A DNA stretch of 43,163 bases from Afifella sp. IM 167. GTDB lineage: Bacteria; Pseudomonadota; Alphaproteobacteria; Rhizobiales; Afifellaceae. The stretch is from contig NZ_NSLC01000015.1 in NCBI RefSeq assembly GCF_020144925.1, positions 1-43,163 on the forward strand, in the 5' to 3' direction. Position 1 is the stretch's first letter. Each line of letters begins with the position of its first letter. Below the pieces are notes generated by a model that saw only the letters and a program-made list of their open reading frames with translations, ran no database searches and had not been told where the DNA came from. Position numbers and translations under genes: made by a program. Positions 17,996 through 27,000 of this stretch are shown here, piece after piece.

Positions 17996-19042
17996 TTACA
18001 TGGCTGCGCCGGACTCGAAGCTCTGGCGAACCTCTTCGCGCTCCGCTTCCGGGGCGGCAACGAGGCCGTACTCGGCGAGCGGGGAGTCGGGGCCGGTCAT
18101 CTGGTCGGAGATGAAGAACTCCACATACTCCTTGAGGCCCGGGATGACGCCCAGATGCGCCTTCTTCACGTAGAACTGCAGCGGCCGGGAGACCGGATAC
18201 TCGCCGGAGGCGATCGTCTCGGTCGACGGCGTGACGCCGCTGATGGTGGCGACCTTCAGCTTGTCGGCGTTGTTCTCGTAAAAGGCGAGGCCGAAGACGC
18301 CCATGCCCTTCTTGTTGGCGTCGATGCGGGCCAGCGTCTCGGTGTAGTCGCCGTCGATGTCGACCGCAGCGCCGTCCTTGCGGACCGCCATGCAATCCTT
18401 GCCGGCGGCCTTCTCGTCCATGCCGCTGTCGACACGGGCCTTGAGGTCGCCCGTCGCCTCGCAACCGGCGGCGAGCAGCTTCTCTTCGAAGACTTCACGC
18501 GTGCCGTGCTTCTCGCCCGGGATGTAGGCGGCGATTTCCCAGTCCGGCAGGTCCGGGTTGACGTCGCTCCAGGTCTTGTTCGGGTTGTCGACGAGCTTGC
18601 CGTCGACGGCGACCTTGGCCGCGACCGCCTTGTAGACGTCGGTCGGGGTCAGCTTGAAGTCCGGGCCGTTGATGTCGGTGGCGAAGACGATGCCGTCATA
18701 GCCGATGCGGATTTCCTGGATTTCGTTGACGCCGTTGGCCTTGCAGGCCTCCACTTCGCTGTCCTTGATGCGGCGCGAGGCATTGGCGATGTCGATCGTG
18801 TCCGGGCCGACGCCGCGGCAGAATTCCTTGAGGCCGGCGGAGGAGCCGCCGGATTCAACGACCGGCGTCTTGAAGTCCGGGAAGGCCTCGCCGAAATTTT
18901 CGGCGACGATCTTGGCGTAGGGCAGGACGGTCGAGGAACCGGCGATCTGGATCTGGTCGCGGGACTGAGCCTGCGCGGCGCCGGACGTCACGGCGACGCC
19001 GACAGCCAGCGCGGCTACACCGGCGAGAAGTTTGTAAGTCAC
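17996..19042 (-). CDS. pstS: Phosphate-binding protein PstS
   Basis: A 348-residue periplasmic phosphate receptor. A signal peptide of about 25 residues ends GAAQA before QSRDQ. The mature start, IQIAGSSTVLPYAK, is the first phosphate-binding loop, and ESGGSSAGLKEFC and GTREVFEEK give the other ligand contacts. The GTG at 19042 is preferred because GGGAGA precedes it and it opens the signal peptide; an ATG at 19126 would add 28 residues that overlap the promoter side. It is the first gene of the pst unit and lies 87 bases from a triple PHO box. Confidence 0.93.
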   Translation of the reverse strand: MTYKLLAGVAALAVGVAVTSGAAQAQSRDQIQIAGSSTVLPYAKIVAENFGEAFPDFKTPVVESGGSSAGLKEFCRGVGPDTIDIANASRRIKDSEVEACKANGVNEIQEIRIGYDGIVFATDINGPDFKLTPTDVYKAVAAKVAVDGKLVDNPNKTWSDVNPDLPDWEIAAYIPGEKHGTREVFEEKLLAAGCEATGDLKARVDSGMDEKAAGKDCMAVRKDGAAVDIDGDYTETLARIDANKKGMGVFGLAFYENNADKLKVATISGVTPSTETIASGEYPVSRPLQFYVKKAHLGVIPGLKEYVEFFISDQMTGPDSPLAEYGLVAAPEAEREEVRQSFESGAAM

Positions 19043-19128
19043 TGAGAAATCTCCCTGATTGCTGCGCAGAAAGCATGGGCCATGCAGCGATGACCGGGGC
19101 CTTCCTAGGCTTCGGCCAAAACACATCT

Positions 19129-19157
19129 GTGAAAGTTAGATGACAGTTGGATGACAG
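19129..19157 (-). promoter_or_regulatory. Triple PHO box upstream of pstS
   Basis: Read on the minus strand, three 7-base units follow one another at an 11-base period: CTGTCAT (19157-19151), CTGTCAT (19146-19140) and CTTTCAC (19135-19129), with spacers CCAA and CTAA. Two are perfect matches to the PhoB half-site. The site lies 87 bases before the pstS GTG start. Binding of phosphorylated PhoB here should activate pstSCAB-phoU-phoB when phosphate is scarce. Confidence 0.93.
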
Positions 19158-19260
19158 AAGCGGTCACGATTTGCCTCCCGGCCTGGAGTCATGATCGTAC
19201 GCTTCGCCGTAAGAGCCTGAAATGCCCCGGCTTGTCGCCGGCCGGCGCCGGGCCCCGAAG

Positions 19261-22200
19261 TCAGTGAAAATTTCGCGCCTTGACGCTGATGCCGGTGCCC
19301 GGACGCAGATCCGGGATGAGAATGTCGCGCGGCTTCAGCCCGAGCGCCTTCGCCTCGCGCGGATCGGGCCCGCCGGGCCCGCCCTTGAAGACGTCGGCGC
19401 GGCTCAGCCGGTTCGGGAAGGGCCCGTCATGGTCGCCGACCTTCTTCAGGAGATCGGAAAGGTCGGTGAGCCGGTGGGCGACGACATGGATGACCTCGCC
19501 CTCGCGCTGCACCCGGCCGCGGCAGGCGAGCATGCCGGCGGCCAGCACGACGCGGCGCTGGCGCTCCAGCAGCGAGGGCCAGACGATGATGTTCGCCTGG
19601 CCGGTCTCGTCCTCGATGGTGATGAACATGACGCCCTTGGCGCTGCCCGGCCGCTGGCGCACCAGCACCATGCCGGCAATGTCGATCCAGGCGCCGTCGC
19701 GCCAGTTCAGGAGCTCCCGTGCCGGGCGGATGCGCCGGTGCGAGAGCGTCTCGCGCAGGAAGGAGACCGGATGCTGGCGCAGCGTCAGCCCGGTGCTTCG
19801 ATAATCCTCCACCACCTCGCGCCCGGCGGTCATCTCGGTAAGCCGCATATCAGGCTCGCGGGCCTCCGGGCGGATCTGCGCCTCCCTTTCGTCCGCCGCG
19901 GCAAAGAGCGGCAGGGGGCGATCGGCAAGGCCGCGGATTTCCCACAGCGCCTGGCGGCGCGAAAGGCCGAGCGAAGAAAAGGCGTCCGCCTCGGCGAGCC
20001 GCTCCAGCGCGGCGGCGGAAAGGCCGGCCCGGCGGTGGAGCTCTTCCACGCTTTGGTAGGGCTGATGGCGGGCCGCCACCAGTGCTGCCCCATCGGCGTT
20101 GGCGAGCCCTTTTGCAAGGCGCAGCCCGAGGCGGACGGCGTGCGGGCCGTCCTCCTGTTCTTCCGGACCCTCCTGCTTTTCCAGACCCTCCTGCTTTTCC
20201 AGAATGGTGTCCCAGCGGCTGGAATTGACGTCGATCGGCAGCACCGTGACGTCGTGCGCCCTGGCGTCGCGCACCAGCTGCGCCGGAGCGTAGAAGCCCA
20301 TCGGCTGGCTGTTGAGGATGGCGGCGAGGAAGATGTCGGGGTGGTAGCGCTTCACCCACGAGCTGGCATAGGCGAGGAGCGCGAAGGAGGCGGCGTGGCT
20401 TTCGGGAAAGCCGTAGGAGCCGAAGCCCTCGATCATCTTGAAGGCGCGCTCGGCGAATTCCTGCTGGTAGCCGCGCTTCAGCATGCCGGCGATGAACTTC
20501 TCCCGGAAGGTGCTGACGCTGCCGGTGAACTTGAAGGTCGCCATGGAGCGGCGCAGCTGGTCGGCCTCGGAGGGGGTGAAGCCGGCGCAATGCACGGCGA
20601 GCGCCATCGCCTGCTCCTGGAAGAGCGGCACGCCGAGCGTCTTGCCGAGGACGCGCCGGAATTCCTCGGTCGGGTATTCGGCCCGCTCCCTGCCCTCCCG
20701 GCGGCGCAGATAGGGATGCACCATCTCGCCCTGAATCGGCCCCGGCCGCACGATGGCGATCTGGATGGTGAGGTCGTAGAGGTCGCGGGCCCTGAGGCGC
20801 GGCGACATGGCCATCTGGGCACGGCTTTCGATCTGGAAGACGCCGGTCGTGTCGGCCTTGCCGATCATGTCGTAGACGGCCGGATCCTCCGCCGGGACGG
20901 AGGCGATGTCGTGCTCGATGCCGCGATGTTCCTTCAGAAGGTCGAAGCAGCGCCGGAGGCAGCCGAGCATGCCGAGGCCGAGGACGTCGACCTTCATGAA
21001 GCCGAGCTCGTCGATATCGTCCTTGTCCCATTCGATGACCTGCCGGTCCGCCATCGCCGCCGGCTCGATCGGCACCAGGCTGTCGAGCCGGTCCTCCGTC
21101 AGGACGAAGCCGCCCGGATGCTGCGACAGGTGGCGCGGAAAGCCGATGAGGGCGCGCGCCAGCCGGAGGGTCAGCCGCAGCCGGTAATCGGCCTCGTTGA
21201 GGTTGAGCTCTGCAAGGTGCTTTTCCTCCACCCCGTCGCGGCTCCAGCTCCAGATATGGGAGGAGAGGGTGGCGGTGAGGTCCTCGGTGAGGCCGAGCGC
21301 CTTGCCGACTTCGCGGATGGCGCCCTTGGCATGGTAGCGCACCACGGTGGCGCAGAGCGCGGCGCGGTGGCGCCCGTAGGTCTCGTAGATCCACTGGATC
21401 ACCTCCTCGCGCCTTTCGTGCTCGAAATCGACGTCGATATCGGGGGGCTCGCCCCGGTCGCGCGAGACGAAGCGCTCGAAGAGGAGGTCGTTGCGGTCCG
21501 GGTCGATGGAGGTGATGCCGAGGACGAAGCAGACGGCCGAATTGGCGGCGCTGCCGCGCCCCTGGCAGAGGATTTTCTGCGAGCGGGCGAAGCGCACGAT
21601 GGAATGGACGGTGAGGAAATAGGGGGCGTAGCCGAGCTCGGCGACGAGGGATAATTCGTGGCTGAGCTGGGCCGCCACCTTCTCCGGCACGCCGCCCGGA
21701 AAGCGTTCCGCCGCGCCCTCCCAGGTGAGCTTTTCCAGCGCCTGCTGCGGGGAAAGGCCGGGGATCAGGATCTCGGCCGGATACTGGTATTTGAGCTCGC
21801 CCAGGGAAAAGCGGCAGGCATCGGCGATCTCGGCGCTGCGCCGGAGCGCCTCCGGATGCGCGTGCAGGAGCCGCGCCATCTCCTGCGGGCTTTTCAGGTG
21901 CCGGTCGGCGAAGGCCTCGCGCTTGAAGCCGAGATCGTCGAGCGTCACGCCCTCGCGGATCGCCGTCACCACATCCTGCAGGATGCGCCGCTCCGCGCTG
22001 TGATAGAGGACGTCGCCGGTGGCCACGGTGGCAACGCCATGGGCGCGCGCCAGGCCCGCAAGCTCCGCCAGCCGGAGCGCCTCGCCCGGTCGCCTGCGCA
22101 CGGAAAGCGCCAGCGAGGCGTCCGCCCCGAAGGTCTCCCGCAGCCAGAAAAGCCCTGCGGCGAGCGCCGCATCCGCCGCATCCGGCACGAGGATCGCCAT

Positions 22201-22554
22201 CTGGCCCTCGGCATGATCCTCGACATCCTGGCGCGACAGGGTGCAGCCGCCCTTGCCGGCGCGCGCCTTGCCGATGGAAAGGAGCCGGCAGAGCCTGCCA
22301 TAGGCGGCGCGCTCGCGCGGATAGAGGAGGAGGGTGGGGCCCTCCTGGAGCGAAATCCGCGTGCCGACGATGAGGCGCACGCCCGTCTCCCTCGCCGCCT
22401 CGTGGGCGCGCACGATGCCGGCGAGCGAGGAATGGTCGGTGAGGGCGAGCGCCTCAAGGCCGAGCCTTGCGGCCTCGGCGAAGAGCTCTTCGGGATGCGA
22501 GGCGCCCCGCAGGAAGGAATAGTTGGAGACGGCCTGAAGCTCGGCATAGGTCAT
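19261..22554 (-). CDS. dnaE2: Error-prone DNA polymerase DnaE2 (ImuC)
   Basis: A 1097-residue C-family polymerase for translesion synthesis after DNA damage. An N-terminal PHP domain (about 1-270) opens with [20 protein letters not shown] and includes [11 protein letters not shown]. The catalytic palm has PDIDVDF near residue 371, then fingers with EQAMALA and [19 protein letters not shown], and a C-terminal OB-fold region (about 960-1060). It lacks the tau-binding tail of DnaE1. An odd hexapeptide repeat, [18 protein letters not shown], sits at about 784-801. It is the third gene of the SOS cassette, 9 bases after imuB, and works with ImuB and ImuA. Confidence 0.95.
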   Translation of the reverse strand: MTYAELQAVSNYSFLRGASHPEELFAEAARLGLEALALTDHSSLAGIVRAHEAARETGVRLIVGTRISLQEGPTLLLYPRERAAYGRLCRLLSIGKARAGKGGCTLSRQDVEDHAEGQMAILVPDAADAALAAGLFWLRETFGADASLALSVRRRPGEALRLAELAGLARAHGVATVATGDVLYHSAERRILQDVVTAIREGVTLDDLGFKREAFADRHLKSPQEMARLLHAHPEALRRSAEIADACRFSLGELKYQYPAEILIPGLSPQQALEKLTWEGAAERFPGGVPEKVAAQLSHELSLVAELGYAPYFLTVHSIVRFARSQKILCQGRGSAANSAVCFVLGITSIDPDRNDLLFERFVSRDRGEPPDIDVDFEHERREEVIQWIYETYGRHRAALCATVVRYHAKGAIREVGKALGLTEDLTATLSSHIWSWSRDGVEEKHLAELNLNEADYRLRLTLRLARALIGFPRHLSQHPGGFVLTEDRLDSLVPIEPAAMADRQVIEWDKDDIDELGFMKVDVLGLGMLGCLRRCFDLLKEHRGIEHDIASVPAEDPAVYDMIGKADTTGVFQIESRAQMAMSPRLRARDLYDLTIQIAIVRPGPIQGEMVHPYLRRREGRERAEYPTEEFRRVLGKTLGVPLFQEQAMALAVHCAGFTPSEADQLRRSMATFKFTGSVSTFREKFIAGMLKRGYQQEFAERAFKMIEGFGSYGFPESHAASFALLAYASSWVKRYHPDIFLAAILNSQPMGFYAPAQLVRDARAHDVTVLPIDVNSSRWDTILEKQEGLEKQEGPEEQEDGPHAVRLGLRLAKGLANADGAALVAARHQPYQSVEELHRRAGLSAAALERLAEADAFSSLGLSRRQALWEIRGLADRPLPLFAAADEREAQIRPEAREPDMRLTEMTAGREVVEDYRSTGLTLRQHPVSFLRETLSHRRIRPARELLNWRDGAWIDIAGMVLVRQRPGSAKGVMFITIEDETGQANIIVWPSLLERQRRVVLAAGMLACRGRVQREGEVIHVVAHRLTDLSDLLKKVGDHDGPFPNRLSRADVFKGGPGGPDPREAKALGLKPRDILIPDLRPGTGISVKARNFH
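20151..20204 (-). repeat. Three 18-bp tandem repeats within dnaE2
   Basis: Three consecutive 18-base units lie at 20151-20168, 20169-20186 and 20187-20204. Units 2 and 3 (plus strand CCTCCTGCTTTTCCAGAC or -GAA) differ by one base; unit 1 has three further changes. The frame is kept, so the protein gains a repeated charged hexapeptide in a probable surface loop. The unit length is a multiple of three, which fits slippage tolerated by selection. Confidence 0.9.
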
Positions 22555-22563
22555 CGCCGCGCC

Positions 22564-24084
22564 TCAGCCGAAGAAGCCGTGGAGATACCAGCGGGCGAGC
22601 CCGCCGGATCCTGCCTGCCGGAAGAGCCAGAAGCGCGCCCCCGCCTCGTCCTCCACCTGGAAATAGTCGCGCACCAGCGCGATCTCGCTTGCCTCGCGCC
22701 ACCATTCGCCGAAGATGCGCTCCGGCCCGTCGGCACGGCGGACCCGGTGGCGGCGCCCCTTCCAGATGAAGAAGGCGGGCGGGTAATCGGGTAATAGCGC
22801 CGTCACCTCGACTGGCTCGGGATGGGCAAGCAGGCGCGCCGGCCGCGGCCATTCCTTCGGCCGCGTGCCGGCCCTGGCCATGGCCCGGGCACGCGCCATG
22901 GCCGGCACGCGCCTGACCGCCCGCTCGGGAAAATCGCTCTCCACAGGCGCGGTGCGGAAGATATGCGCCCCGCCGAGCCGGCTCGACAGCCGGTCGACGA
23001 GTTCGGAAAGGTCCGGCTCCTCCTGTCTGCCGGCGAGGGAGGAGGCGATCTGGTCCGGGCGGAGCGGCGCCGTGGCGGAGGCGAGGAGGCGTGCATTTTC
23101 CACCCCGAGCCCGCAATCGAGCTCGCCGAGCCGCTCGATCAGAAGCCGCGCCATATGCGCCGGCTTGCGGCTCGGCCGGGCGAGCCGCACGGAGAGGAAG
23201 GCGGTGCTGCGGTCGAGCCGGGCCAGGAGGAGGTCGAGCCGCCGCGCCCCTTCCTGGCGGGCGGCGAGCAGGCCGCAGAGTTCCTCGCACAGCCTTTCCA
23301 CCGCGCCCGAAAGCGCCTCGGCGGCCGCCACCGGCTCCAGGAAGGAGAGTTTCGTTTCGATCCTTTCGCTGTGGGCGAGCGGCACGAAGGGCTCGGCGGC
23401 GCGCCCGAGCGCCTGGTCGAGCCGCTCAAGGACCTCGCGGCCGAAGCGGCGGGAAAGCGGCGCGCGCGGCGCCTCCAGAAGGTCGCCGATGGTCTCAAAG
23501 CCCAGCCGGCGGAGCGCCTCGCCGCGCTCTTCGGCCAGCCGCAGCGCGGCCACGGGCAGGGGGGCGAGGCGCTCCGCCAGCGGAACATCCGCCGGCACCA
23601 GCGCGGCGCGGCTTTCGCCGTAGCGGGCGAGCGCATGGGCGGCGCCGAGGCTGCCGGCGAGCGCGGCGCGCGCCGTCAGCCCCATGCGGGCAAGGCGGGC
23701 AAGGAGGTCGGCGAGAAGCTTTTCCTCCCCGCCGAACAGATGCGCGCAGCCGGAGATGTCGAGGACGAGCCCGTCCGGCGGCTCGGCGGCCACGAGCGGG
23801 CTGTAGCGCGCGCACCAGAAGGCGAGCCTTTCCAGCGCCCGTGCCTCCGCCTGCGGCATGCTCTCCTTGAGGAGGAGGCCGGGCAGCATCGCCTGCGCCC
23901 GGCTCGCCGGCATGCCGGGATAGACGCCCTGGCGCCGCGCGCAAAGGTCGAGCGCCACGACGAGGCGCTGCGAGCCGATCCGCGCCGTCAGCGCCAGCGG
24001 GCGCTCAGGCGGCAGATCGCGCGCGATCCGGCGCAGCCTCTCCGCGGGGAAGAAGGGCAGAAACACCGAGATGGCCCGCTGCAT
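22564..24084 (-). CDS. imuB: Y-family-like polymerase accessory protein ImuB
   Basis: A 506-residue protein of the DinB/Y-family fold that acts in the ImuA-ImuB-DnaE2 mutasome, bridging the polymerase to the sliding clamp. The N-terminus reads MQRAISVFLPFFPAERLRR, so the first catalytic acidic motif of true Y-family polymerases is lost, as expected for a non-catalytic ImuB. LLEAPRAPLSRRFG near residue 195 is the helix-hairpin region. The start at 24084 gives the usual family N-terminus; in-frame codons extend upstream to 24195 inside imuA. It overlaps the 3' end of imuA by 80 bases. Confidence 0.92.
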   Translation of the reverse strand: MQRAISVFLPFFPAERLRRIARDLPPERPLALTARIGSQRLVVALDLCARRQGVYPGMPASRAQAMLPGLLLKESMPQAEARALERLAFWCARYSPLVAAEPPDGLVLDISGCAHLFGGEEKLLADLLARLARMGLTARAALAGSLGAAHALARYGESRAALVPADVPLAERLAPLPVAALRLAEERGEALRRLGFETIGDLLEAPRAPLSRRFGREVLERLDQALGRAAEPFVPLAHSERIETKLSFLEPVAAAEALSGAVERLCEELCGLLAARQEGARRLDLLLARLDRSTAFLSVRLARPSRKPAHMARLLIERLGELDCGLGVENARLLASATAPLRPDQIASSLAGRQEEPDLSELVDRLSSRLGGAHIFRTAPVESDFPERAVRRVPAMARARAMARAGTRPKEWPRPARLLAHPEPVEVTALLPDYPPAFFIWKGRRHRVRRADGPERIFGEWWREASEIALVRDYFQVEDEAGARFWLFRQAGSGGLARWYLHGFFG

Positions 24085-24889
24085 CGGCGGCCTCCGTGAC
24101 GAACAGGGCCGGGTCGGCGCCCCGGCAACGCAACAATTCCACCCGCCAGCTTCCCCGCCCGATGCCGGCGACCGGCGAGGCGGAGACGCCGGCAAGGCCA
24201 GAGACGGCGGGCAGAGAGAGGACGGGCAGAGACAGGGCGGGGGCGGAGGAGGGCAGCGGCGTGATCCGCCAGCGCGTCATGGCCGCATTGGGCTCGCCGC
24301 CCTCCGCTCCGCGCCGGAAGGGCCGGGAAAGGGCGAGCGCCGTGACGCCGGAGGCCTCGGCGGCAAGCTGCAGCCGGCGCGAGGCCGTCAGCCCGAGCCG
24401 CCCCGTCTCGCCGACGACGGCGGCGAGCCCCGCATGCTTGAGGCCCTCCTCCATGGCGACGGGCACGTCGCGCGCATGCCAGGTCTCCGCATAGATCACC
24501 CGCTCGGGATCGAGCCCGGCGGCGGCAAGGCTCGGCGCAAACAGGTCGCGCGCCGAAAGGCACCACAGAACCGGCCCCTCGAGCCGGGCGAGGATGGCGG
24601 CGACGAAGAGCGTCGCGGCGGCGATCTCCCCCGCCCCGCCGGCGAAATTTTTCGTGGCGGGGCGCGCCCCGCCTTCATCCGGGAAAAGCCCGGCGGGCCC
24701 GCCGGAAAATTCGTGCAGCGCGCCGAGGCGCAGCCCCCCGTCGGGCAGATGCGCGTCGAGCGCCTTTGCCCCGAAGGCGAGGCAATGGCGGCTTTCCGCC
24801 GCGCCTTCCAGCGCGCCGATCTCCTGGCGCAGGCGGGAAAGGATGCCGGCGCGCCAGCCGGTCTCGGCTTTCGTTCGGGTCTCGGCCAT
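24005..24889 (-). CDS. imuA: SOS mutagenesis protein ImuA
   Basis: A 294-residue protein of the RecA-like ImuA family. The segment FGAKALDAHLPDGGLRLGALHEF near residue 44 is typical. The central part VLWCLSARDLFAPSLAAAGL resembles a RecA/KaiC core strand-helix unit, although a classic Walker A (GxxGxGKT) is not seen. ImuA partners ImuB and DnaE2 in error-prone lesion bypass. The ATG at 24889 lies only 8 bases from a perfect LexA box, so the gene heads a LexA-controlled operon. Its last 80 bases overlap the start of imuB. Confidence 0.9.
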   Translation of the reverse strand: MAETRTKAETGWRAGILSRLRQEIGALEGAAESRHCLAFGAKALDAHLPDGGLRLGALHEFSGGPAGLFPDEGGARPATKNFAGGAGEIAAATLFVAAILARLEGPVLWCLSARDLFAPSLAAAGLDPERVIYAETWHARDVPVAMEEGLKHAGLAAVVGETGRLGLTASRRLQLAAEASGVTALALSRPFRRGAEGGEPNAAMTRWRITPLPSSAPALSLPVLSLPAVSGLAGVSASPVAGIGRGSWRVELLRCRGADPALFVTEAADAAGHLGVSALLPRGEAAPDRARSAA

Positions 24890-24897
24890 GGGAATAT

Positions 24898-24912
24898 GTT
24901 CTCACTTTGTTC
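24898..24912 (-). promoter_or_regulatory. LexA box of the imuA-imuB-dnaE2 operon
   Basis: GTTC (24898-24901), seven bases, then GTTC (24909-24912) is an exact match to the alphaproteobacterial LexA site GTTC-N7-GTTC. It lies 8 bases upstream of the imuA start on the other strand, so bound LexA would cover the promoter or transcript start. This predicts induction of the whole cassette by DNA damage. Confidence 0.92.
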
Positions 24913-25288
24913 CGATTGATTCCCGAGGCCGGGACGAGAGTCAAGCGGCCAGCTTCAGGGGGGAGGAGGAGCCGCCCTCGGTGGGTTGTGGAATGGGGAA
25001 TAGGGGATGGCAGTCCCTTGGAAGGCGCTGCGTCGAGAGCACTATTTCTCGGGTCTTGTCGGCTTCTGGCCGATCAGGGACTGGCAGGTTTCGGGATGCA
25101 AGTCGCCAAAGCGGACATCGAGCAGATGTCGCATTTGGAGCAATTGCCGAGTCGCGCTTGCGGAGCTTTGGGAGCGTTACTGGCTCACGGATTGAATCAT
25201 CAACCGCCATCTTGACAAAGACGACTTCAGAAACCGTTGTTCCCGGATCTGCTTTGACGTGCTGTCTTCGCCAGACAGATGCCTGCAA
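24913..25288. other. Gene-free stretch, lower GC
   Basis: No gene could be supported in these 376 bases. Short open frames exist on both strands (for example minus 24941-25288, 115 codons, and plus 25007-25195) but none has a ribosome site or a recognised family motif. Base composition is visibly less GC-rich than the flanking imuA gene. The stretch could be the decayed remains of an inserted gene, but no source can be named. Confidence 0.5.
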
Positions 25289-25561
25289 TCAGTTTGCCGT
25301 CGTCGGGTCGATGATCGCGGAAATCGGCGTGATCCTACTGGCGGGAAAGCCGCTCAGCTTGGCATGATCGTGGATCGCCGCTTCGTTTTCGGCGAGGTAG
25401 ACGCAGAAGGTCTTATCGCCCGCGACGTAGGAATGCTCCCACTGAATGCGCGGCGCCAGTTCGGCAAGCGCGGTGTTCGAAGTCTTCGAAGCGCCGCGAA
25501 GCTGGTCGCGATCGAAGCTTCCCACGGAAGGTATGTCGCGTTCGATGACGTAGCGTTTCAT
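25289..25561 (-). CDS. DUF4242-like small protein
   Basis: A 90-residue protein starting MKRYVIERDIPSVGSF. That opening, then WEHSYVAGDKTFCVYLAENEA and a final HAKLSGFPASRITPI segment, matches the plan of DUF4242 proteins (SCO4226 type, ferredoxin-like fold); one actinobacterial member is reported to bind nickel. No signal peptide or membrane segment is present. The ATG at 25561 follows AAGGGA at good spacing; an upstream ATG at 25588 is possible but leads into low-complexity residues. It is divergent from the LysR gene 220 bases away, so it is the likeliest target of that regulator. The biochemical role is unknown. Confidence 0.75.
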   Translation of the reverse strand: MKRYVIERDIPSVGSFDRDQLRGASKTSNTALAELAPRIQWEHSYVAGDKTFCVYLAENEAAIHDHAKLSGFPASRITPISAIIDPTTAN

Positions 25562-25719
25562 GGCATTTTTCCCTTTTGTTGCAGTCATGGAAATTTCGGT
25601 TAAAGGCGCTCGCCGGCTAGTCCAGGCGCGAAACGAAGCGCCCGAAGGGATTGAGCGCTCTTCGTTCATCACTTGAACTTGAAGCACGGCCAGCCAGTCA
25701 CTTCTTTCAAGTAGAAAAT

Positions 25720-25771
25720 AGATTGAAAATTGGAGCTGAAGAAGCCAACAATATTTTCCAATCTTTAATCT
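25720..25771. promoter_or_regulatory. Inverted repeat in LysR/DUF4242 intergenic region
   Basis: Arms AGATTGAAAATTGG (25720-25733) and CCAATCTTTAATCT (25758-25771) are inverted copies that match at 12 of 14 positions, with a 24-base spacer. The right arm ends 10 bases before the LysR start codon. The region is AT-rich in an otherwise GC-rich window. This is a reasonable LysR-family operator, which would serve both divergent genes. Confidence 0.65.
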
Positions 25772-25781
25772 GAGCTATCAA

Positions 25782-26714
25782 ATGATCGCGATTGACTGGC
25801 ATCGCCTTCCCTCCCTCTCCACGCTTAGGGCGTTCGAGGCGACCGCGCGCCTTCAGGGCTATTCTGCCGCCGCGCGCGCGCTTAACGTCACACCCGCCGC
25901 CATCGCGCAGCAAGTCCGCAAACTCGAAAGGGAGATCGGCGCCAGCCTCGTGCGCCGCGAAGGCCGCGGACTGGTGCTCACGGCTGCCGGAAGACAGTTG
26001 TCGGGCACGTTGCGGGAGGCGTTCGCGCTGATTGCGGGCGGCATCGACGACATGCGCCATCAGCAGGCGGCACGCGGCGTCCGTGTCTCAACCACGCAGT
26101 TCTTTGTCGATGCGGTGATCCTGCCAAACCTGGGCGACTTCTGGAGCCGGCACCCGGGCGTGCAGGTGACGTTCTCGCCCGACGGCAACAGGCAGCCGGT
26201 CGACCTTGAGCATTTCGACATCTGCGTGCGCGCGGGCCAGGGCGCCGACGCATGGCCCGGTCACGCGACACGGCCACTTCTCGATTCGCCGTTCGTCGTG
26301 TGCGCCGCGCCCGGCCTGATCGAGTCGGCCGGCCACGAACTGTCGTCATTGCCCTGGCTCCACGACCCGAACATCGATGACGTCTTCCAGGCTTTCTACC
26401 GGCAGTCAGGCCTCGATCCCGCCGCCCTGAAGATCGTCGACACCGGCAGTCCGCATCTCGAACTGGAAGCGGCCGTGGCGGGTTACGGGCTCTCGATCAG
26501 CACGGAGGTGATCATTCGGCCGCACCTGGCGGATGGCAGGCTGATCATCGTCGACTCGCCCCTGGACGTGACCTCGACCTATTATGCGATCACCGGTAAG
26601 GGCGTGCTGTCCGACCAGGTGCAGCAGTTCCTCGACTGGTTGGCTGATCTTTGCGTCAAGTACTCCGACGTCTCGGAGTGCCCCGGCCCGCATGCCGGAT
26701 CGCCCGATCGGTGA
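25782..26714 (+). CDS. LysR-family transcriptional regulator (GcvA-like)
   Basis: A 310-residue DNA-binding regulator. The N-terminal winged helix (about 8-68) begins LPSLSTLRAFEATARLQGYSAAARALNVTPAAIAQQVRKLE, which is the GcvA-type variant. The effector-binding domain (about 95-300) includes DICVRAGQG, PWLHDP and LEAAVAGYGLSI, as in the GcvA/AmpR-like PBP2 fold. The ATG at 25782 is the first start after the AT-rich operator region. Its codon use looks less GC-biased than that of the neighbouring operons, in keeping with an acquired islet. Likely controls itself and the divergent DUF4242-like gene; the effector is unknown. Confidence 0.9.
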   Translation: MIAIDWHRLPSLSTLRAFEATARLQGYSAAARALNVTPAAIAQQVRKLEREIGASLVRREGRGLVLTAAGRQLSGTLREAFALIAGGIDDMRHQQAARGVRVSTTQFFVDAVILPNLGDFWSRHPGVQVTFSPDGNRQPVDLEHFDICVRAGQGADAWPGHATRPLLDSPFVVCAAPGLIESAGHELSSLPWLHDPNIDDVFQAFYRQSGLDPAALKIVDTGSPHLELEAAVAGYGLSISTEVIIRPHLADGRLIIVDSPLDVTSTYYAITGKGVLSDQVQQFLDWLADLCVKYSDVSECPGPHAGSPDR

Positions 26715-26958
26715 TCTTGACCAAATATCGCTTCCACGGTTGTGAATGCAGCCACGTTGATGGCTGGGATGGCTGGTGGGCCGAGGTCGGCGTAGCCACA
26801 ATCCAGCGAATTACCGCAATTGGCACTTTTTTCGCATGCATATGAGGTCGCCGTCGAGACAGGTCGATTCGTAGGAAACGTCCGGTTTCAGGATTTTCTG
26901 GATCGCCCCGGAACGGCTGAGAAGGGCGCCTTCCCGCCGGCACCCCTCACCTCCCCAT
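26715..26958. other. Gene-free stretch after the LysR gene
   Basis: I see no supported gene in these 244 bases. Short open frames on both strands lack ribosome sites and family motifs. Together with the terminator and hairpin that follow, the gene-free distance from the LysR stop to the end of the binding-protein gene is about 350 bases. It marks the right border of the less GC-rich islet. Confidence 0.5.
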
Positions 26959-26984
26959 AAAAAAGCCGCGCGTTACCGCGCGGC
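26959..26984 (-). terminator. Rho-independent terminator of the betaine/choline locus
   Basis: On the minus strand a perfect 8-bp stem, GCCGCGCG and CGCGCGGC (26984-26977 and 26972-26965), closes a 4-base loop and is followed by six T residues (26964-26959). This is a textbook intrinsic terminator about 80 bases after the binding-protein stop. A second near-perfect hairpin (27001-27025) lies just before it. Confidence 0.9.
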
Positions 26985-27000
26985 CCTGGCTTTCGGCTCA

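Noticed and set aside
16763-19045. Long plus-strand open frame across pstC and pstS
   Set aside because: It spans two well-supported genes and the hairpin between them, and has antisense-type composition.
20151-20204. Short regular repeats considered as a CRISPR array
   Set aside because: The units are adjacent without spacers, in frame, and inside dnaE2; this is a tandem coding repeat.
19222-21654. Long plus-strand open frame opposite dnaE2
   Set aside because: No recognisable motif or ribosome site; it mirrors the codon structure of dnaE2 on the other strand.
25007-25195. Small plus-strand open frame (62 codons) in the gene-free stretch
   Set aside because: No ribosome site or family motif, and overlapping frames on both strands are equally open.
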